From REEB76 sp963774895 (GTDB lineage: Bacteria > Pseudomonadota > Gammaproteobacteria > Natronospirales > REEB76), in the NCBI GenBank assembly GCA_963774895.1, contig CAVZGN010000003.1, positions 1 through 64,000 of the forward strand: a DNA stretch of 64,000 bases, given 5' to 3'. Under the pieces are notes generated by a model, which worked only from the letters and a program-made list of their open reading frames with translations, was not told where the DNA came from and ran no database searches. Numbering within the stretch: the first letter of the stretch is position 1; every line of letters begins with the position of its first letter. Of this stretch, positions 60,715 to 64,000 are shown piece by piece. A program made the position numbers and the translations under genes.

Positions 60715-63700
60715 ATGCTGCAGTTCCGTGGTGGCCCGGCGCTCTCTGAGTTCCGCGTCCAGAAACTGCTCGACAACCTGCATAAACTGATCCCGGCGGT
60801 GTCCGGTCTGGCCGCCGAATTCCGCTATTTCGTTGATCTCAACGGTGGCCTGAGCTCCGGCGAAGAGCGCATCCTCAAGGAACTGCTGGCCGAAGGCCAG
60901 CCCCCCTCCAGCCAGGAACCAGGCGGTGTATTGCTGCTGTGCGTACCGCGTTTTGGCACAGTCTCGCCTTGGGCGAGCAAGGCTACCGACATCGCCCACA
61001 ACTGTGGACTAACCAAGATTCACCGCATCGAGCGCGGCATTGCGTTCCATGTAATGCATTCAGGCAGGTCGCCATCTCGCGATGCATTATTGCGTGCGGC
61101 ACCTTTGCTGCATGACCGCATGACCCAGGAACTCCTCCTGGATGCCGCGCTTGCAGTCAGGCTCTTCGAACACGCCGCGCCCGCAGCTTTCCAGACAGTC
61201 GATATCCTCAAGGGCGGGCGTAAGGCTTTGGTAAAGGCCAACCAGGTCTATGGTTTTGCGCTTTCCGACGACGAGATCGATTACCTGGCCGCGAATTTCA
61301 AGAAACTTGAGCGCAATCCCACGGATGCGGAACTCATGATGTTCGCCCAGGCTAATTCCGAACACTGCCGCCACAAGATATTTCGTGGCGACTGGGTAAT
61401 CGATGGGGAACTGCAGGCTGTCTCACTGTTTGATTTGATCCGGCGCACCCATGAACACAATCCCCAGGGAGTGCTGTCTGCTTACCGCGATAATGCTTCC
61501 GTCATCGAGGGCTACAAGGGCGCGCGCTTTTTCCCGCGCCCGCTGGACAAGCTGTATACGCGCCACGAGGAATCGATCCACATTCTCATGAAGGTCGAGA
61601 CCCACAACCATCCGACCGCGATCTCACCGTTCCCGGGAGCCGGGACCGGTTCCGGCGGCGAGATCCGCGATGAAGCGGCTACCGGCCGTGGCGCTAAGCC
61701 CAAGGCCGGTCTTACCGGATTTTCCGCCTCCAACCTGCGCATCCCCGGATTCGAACAACCCTGGGAGCAGGACCATGGCAAGCCCGCACGCATAGCCTCC
61801 GCTTTGGACATCATGCTCGAAGCACCGATCGGTGCGGCCGCCTTCAATAATGAATTCGGCCGGCCTGCCATCAATGGCTATTTCCGCACGTACGAGCTGG
61901 AGGTTAACGGAACCACGCGCGGCTATCACAAGCCGATCATGCTCGCCGGCGGTCTCGGCAACATACGCGCCATGCATGTCCAGAAGCAGACACTGCCGGC
62001 GGGCGCCAAAGTGGTGGTGCTCGGCGGGCCTGCCATGAAGATCGGCTTAGGCGGCGGGGCGGCTTCCAGTATGGCAAGTGGCACCAGTGTCGAGGATCTG
62101 GATTTCGCCTCGGTGCAGCGCGCGAATCCGGAGATCCAGCGGCGTGCCCAGGAAGTGATCGATGCGTGCTGGGCATCAGGCGAAGCCAACCCGATCCTTT
62201 CGGTGCACGATGTGGGCGCCGGTGGGCTGTCGAATGCAATACCAGAAATCCTGGATGCCAGCCGGCTTGGCGGGCTCATTGAACTTCGACGCGTGCCCAA
62301 TGATGAACCGGGGATGTCGCCCATGGAGATCTGGTGCAACGAGGCCCAGGAACGCTTCGTGCTGGCGGTGGCGCCCGCGCGCTTGATGGAGTTCGAGCGC
62401 ATCTGCAAGCGTGAACGTTGTCCATTTGCCGTCATCGGCGAGGCCACCGGCGAGCGCATGCTGGTGATCACGGATTCACATTTCAGTAACCAGCCGGTGG
62501 ACATGAGCATGGATGTGCTGTTGGGCAAGACGCCCAAGATGCGGCGGGATGTGACACGCATCAAACCCGCCACCCGGCCGTTCGATACCCGCAATCTTGA
62601 TCTGCAGGACACGGCCATGCGCTTGTTGCGTCTGCCCGCCGTGGCAGATAAGGGATTCCTGATAACGATCGGCGATCGTACCGTTGGCGGCCTGGTTTGC
62701 CGTGACCAGATGGTGGGGCCATGGCAGGTGCCGGTGAGTGATCTAGCAGTCACTGCCGCAAGTTACGACGGCCACCGAGGCGAAGCCATGGCCATGGGTG
62801 AACGCACCTCCGTGGCGGTGATCAATGCGCCAGCCTCGGGCCGCATGGCAGTCGCCGAAGCGCTCACCAACATCGCCGCTGCTAGGATCAGCGAGTTGGC
62901 GAAGGTGCGTTTATCGGCAAACTGGATGGCGGCTTGTGGATACCCCGGAGAGGATGCCGCGCTCTACGATACGGTGAAAGCCGTGAGCGAACTGTGCGTG
63001 GCGTTGAATATCGCCATCCCGGTGGGCAAGGATTCCCTTTCGATGAATACCATATGGCAGCAGCATGGCGCAACCCGCACCATGGTGGCGCCGCTGTCAC
63101 TGATCATATCCGCCTTCGCGCCGGTCGAGGATACACGTCGTACACTCACGCCGCAGTTGCAGCTGGATCAGGGCGATACCGCATTGCTGTTGATCGATCT
63201 GGGCGGCGGACGCAACCGGCTGGGCGGTTCCTGTGTGGCACAGGTGTTTGGCGAAACCGGGGAAACTACGCCGGATATCGGCAGCGCGGCGGAATTGGCC
63301 GGTTTCTTCGCGGCTATCCAGGAACTGAATGCCGCCGACAGTCTGCTCGCCTACCATGACCGCTCGGATGGCGGCCTGTTTGTGAGCCTGTGTGAGATGG
63401 CGTTTGCATCCCATTGCGGTATCGAGGCACGGTTGGATGACGTGGACAGCGATAGCTTTGCAGCCCTGTTTGCCGAGGAAGCCGGCGCGATCATCCAGAT
63501 ACGTGAAGAAGACGTGCCATTGGCGCAGCGTGTGTTCGCAAGCTACGGATTGTTGAACGTGCCGGTGCTGGGAACGACGCGCGCTGATGATCGCATGCTG
63601 TTCACAAACGGTAGTCAGGCGGTACTTGAGAATACTCGAACTGAATATCAACGCATCTGGAGCGAAACCAGCCTGCACATGCAGCGCACGCGAGATAATC

Positions 63701-64000
63701 CGGATTGCGCACAGCAAGAGTTCGAAACCAAATTGGATTTGAGTGATCCCGGCCTACATGTGAAGCTGAACTTCGATGTGAACGAGGATGTGGCTGCACC
63801 GTATATTGCCAAAGGGTTGCGGCCGCGTGTGGCCGTATTGCGCGAACAGGGTGTAAACGGCCAATCGGAGATGGCGGCAGCTTTCGATCGCGCCGGCTTT
63901 GCACCGGTCGATGTGCACATGACCGACATCATCGAAGGGCGAGTCAGCCTGGCTGATTACGCCGGCATCGTCGCCTGCGGAGGTTTTTCCTATGGTGATG
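60715..64000 (+). CDS. purL: phosphoribosylformylglycinamidine synthase, partial
   Basis: PurL converts FGAR to FGAM in purine synthesis. The frame runs 1095 codons from ATG 60715 to the window end without a stop; complete single-chain PurL is near 1300 residues, so about 200 are missing. Seen: N-terminal FGAR-AT domain, FAQANSEHCRHKIF (catalytic His), the ATP-binding KVETHNHPTAISP..GAGTGSGGEIRDE, the second half DGRDRSDGGL-like region (YHDRSDGGLFVSL) and the start of the glutamine amidotransferase domain up to ACGGFSYGD, which contains the nucleophile-side strand. It is the standard gammaproteobacterial fused form. The frame is intact. Confidence 0.96.
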   Translation, partial: MLQFRGGPALSEFRVQKLLDNLHKLIPAVSGLAAEFRYFVDLNGGLSSGEERILKELLAEGQPPSSQEPGGVLLLCVPRFGTVSPWASKATDIAHNCGLTKIHRIERGIAFHVMHSGRSPSRDALLRAAPLLHDRMTQELLLDAALAVRLFEHAAPAAFQTVDILKGGRKALVKANQVYGFALSDDEIDYLAANFKKLERNPTDAELMMFAQANSEHCRHKIFRGDWVIDGELQAVSLFDLIRRTHEHNPQGVLSAYRDNASVIEGYKGARFFPRPLDKLYTRHEESIHILMKVETHNHPTAISPFPGAGTGSGGEIRDEAATGRGAKPKAGLTGFSASNLRIPGFEQPWEQDHGKPARIASALDIMLEAPIGAAAFNNEFGRPAINGYFRTYELEVNGTTRGYHKPIMLAGGLGNIRAMHVQKQTLPAGAKVVVLGGPAMKIGLGGGAASSMASGTSVEDLDFASVQRANPEIQRRAQEVIDACWASGEANPILSVHDVGAGGLSNAIPEILDASRLGGLIELRRVPNDEPGMSPMEIWCNEAQERFVLAVAPARLMEFERICKRERCPFAVIGEATGERMLVITDSHFSNQPVDMSMDVLLGKTPKMRRDVTRIKPATRPFDTRNLDLQDTAMRLLRLPAVADKGFLITIGDRTVGGLVCRDQMVGPWQVPVSDLAVTAASYDGHRGEAMAMGERTSVAVINAPASGRMAVAEALTNIAAARISELAKVRLSANWMAACGYPGEDAALYDTVKAVSELCVALNIAIPVGKDSLSMNTIWQQHGATRTMVAPLSLIISAFAPVEDTRRTLTPQLQLDQGDTALLLIDLGGGRNRLGGSCVAQVFGETGETTPDIGSAAELAGFFAAIQELNAADSLLAYHDRSDGGLFVSLCEMAFASHCGIEARLDDVDSDSFAALFAEEAGAIIQIREEDVPLAQRVFASYGLLNVPVLGTTRADDRMLFTNGSQAVLENTRTEYQRIWSETSLHMQRTRDNPDCAQQEFETKLDLSDPGLHVKLNFDVNEDVAAPYIAKGLRPRVAVLREQGVNGQSEMAAAFDRAGFAPVDVHMTDIIEGRVSLADYAGIVACGGFSYGD

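Overview
The window is a moderately GC-rich stretch of a gammaproteobacterial chromosome. The evidence is gene order: prmC, prfA and hemA lie near a TPR lipoprotein-lolB-ispE-tRNA-Gln-prs-rplY-pth-ychF block. A Pseudomonas/Xanthomonas-style minor pilin cluster, full-length PurL, GuaB-GuaA and glutathione synthesis (gshA) point the same way. The exact order within the class cannot be fixed from this sequence. The first ~2.4 kb are a degraded reverse-complement copy of the next ~2.4 kb and are probably an assembly or read fold-back artefact at a contig end.

Layout. 1-4983: inverted duplication; the intact right arm carries hslO and a compact operon of an E1-like protein (moeB family), a YiiD-type thioesterase and a JAMM-like protein that has lost its metal ligands. 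5.1-7.0 kb: MarC-type and small membrane proteins and a hypothetical gene. 7.1-9.4 kb: a small AT-rich insert apparently placed at the 3' end of a cyclophilin gene, with a displaced cyclophilin C-terminus left on its far side. 9.4-13 kb: prmC and a reverse transsulfuration pair (CBS, cystathionine gamma-lyase). 13-17.8 kb: two YciC-like membrane paralogues, prfA, hemA. 17.9-25.1 kb: outer membrane lipoprotein and translation housekeeping block with tRNA-Gln. 25-26.3 kb: a palindromic repeat, tRNA-Met and two decayed tRNA-Met-derived hairpin units. 26.3-31.5 kb: MAPEG protein, HD-GYP phosphodiesterase, DUF1289, CaCA exchanger, gshA.

31.7-47.4 kb is the most striking region: two complete, tandem, same-strand copies of a type IV pilus assembly operon (fimT-pilV-pilW-pilX-pilY1-pilY2-like-pilE). 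Each ends in the same kind of GC-hairpin terminator. The two pilE genes share a 188-bp perfectly identical tract in otherwise diverged genes, which suggests gene conversion. Both PilY1 tip adhesins have a changed MIDAS aspartate, and one carries a polyproline insert. These operons would supply the priming/tip complex of one or two pilus variants.

47.5-64 kb: AidB-like acyl-CoA dehydrogenase, two ArsB/NhaD-type permeases, a MetX-family acyltransferase that may feed the CBS/CGL pathway, M23 peptidase, xseA, guaB-guaA, tadA, a structured element bordered by a tRNA-Ser 5' fragment, tRNA-Ser(CGA), DUF1820, a YycJ-like metallo-hydrolase and purL, which is cut by the window end. A recurring theme is short intergenic hairpin cassettes, two sets of which are built around fragments of the neighbouring tRNA gene.
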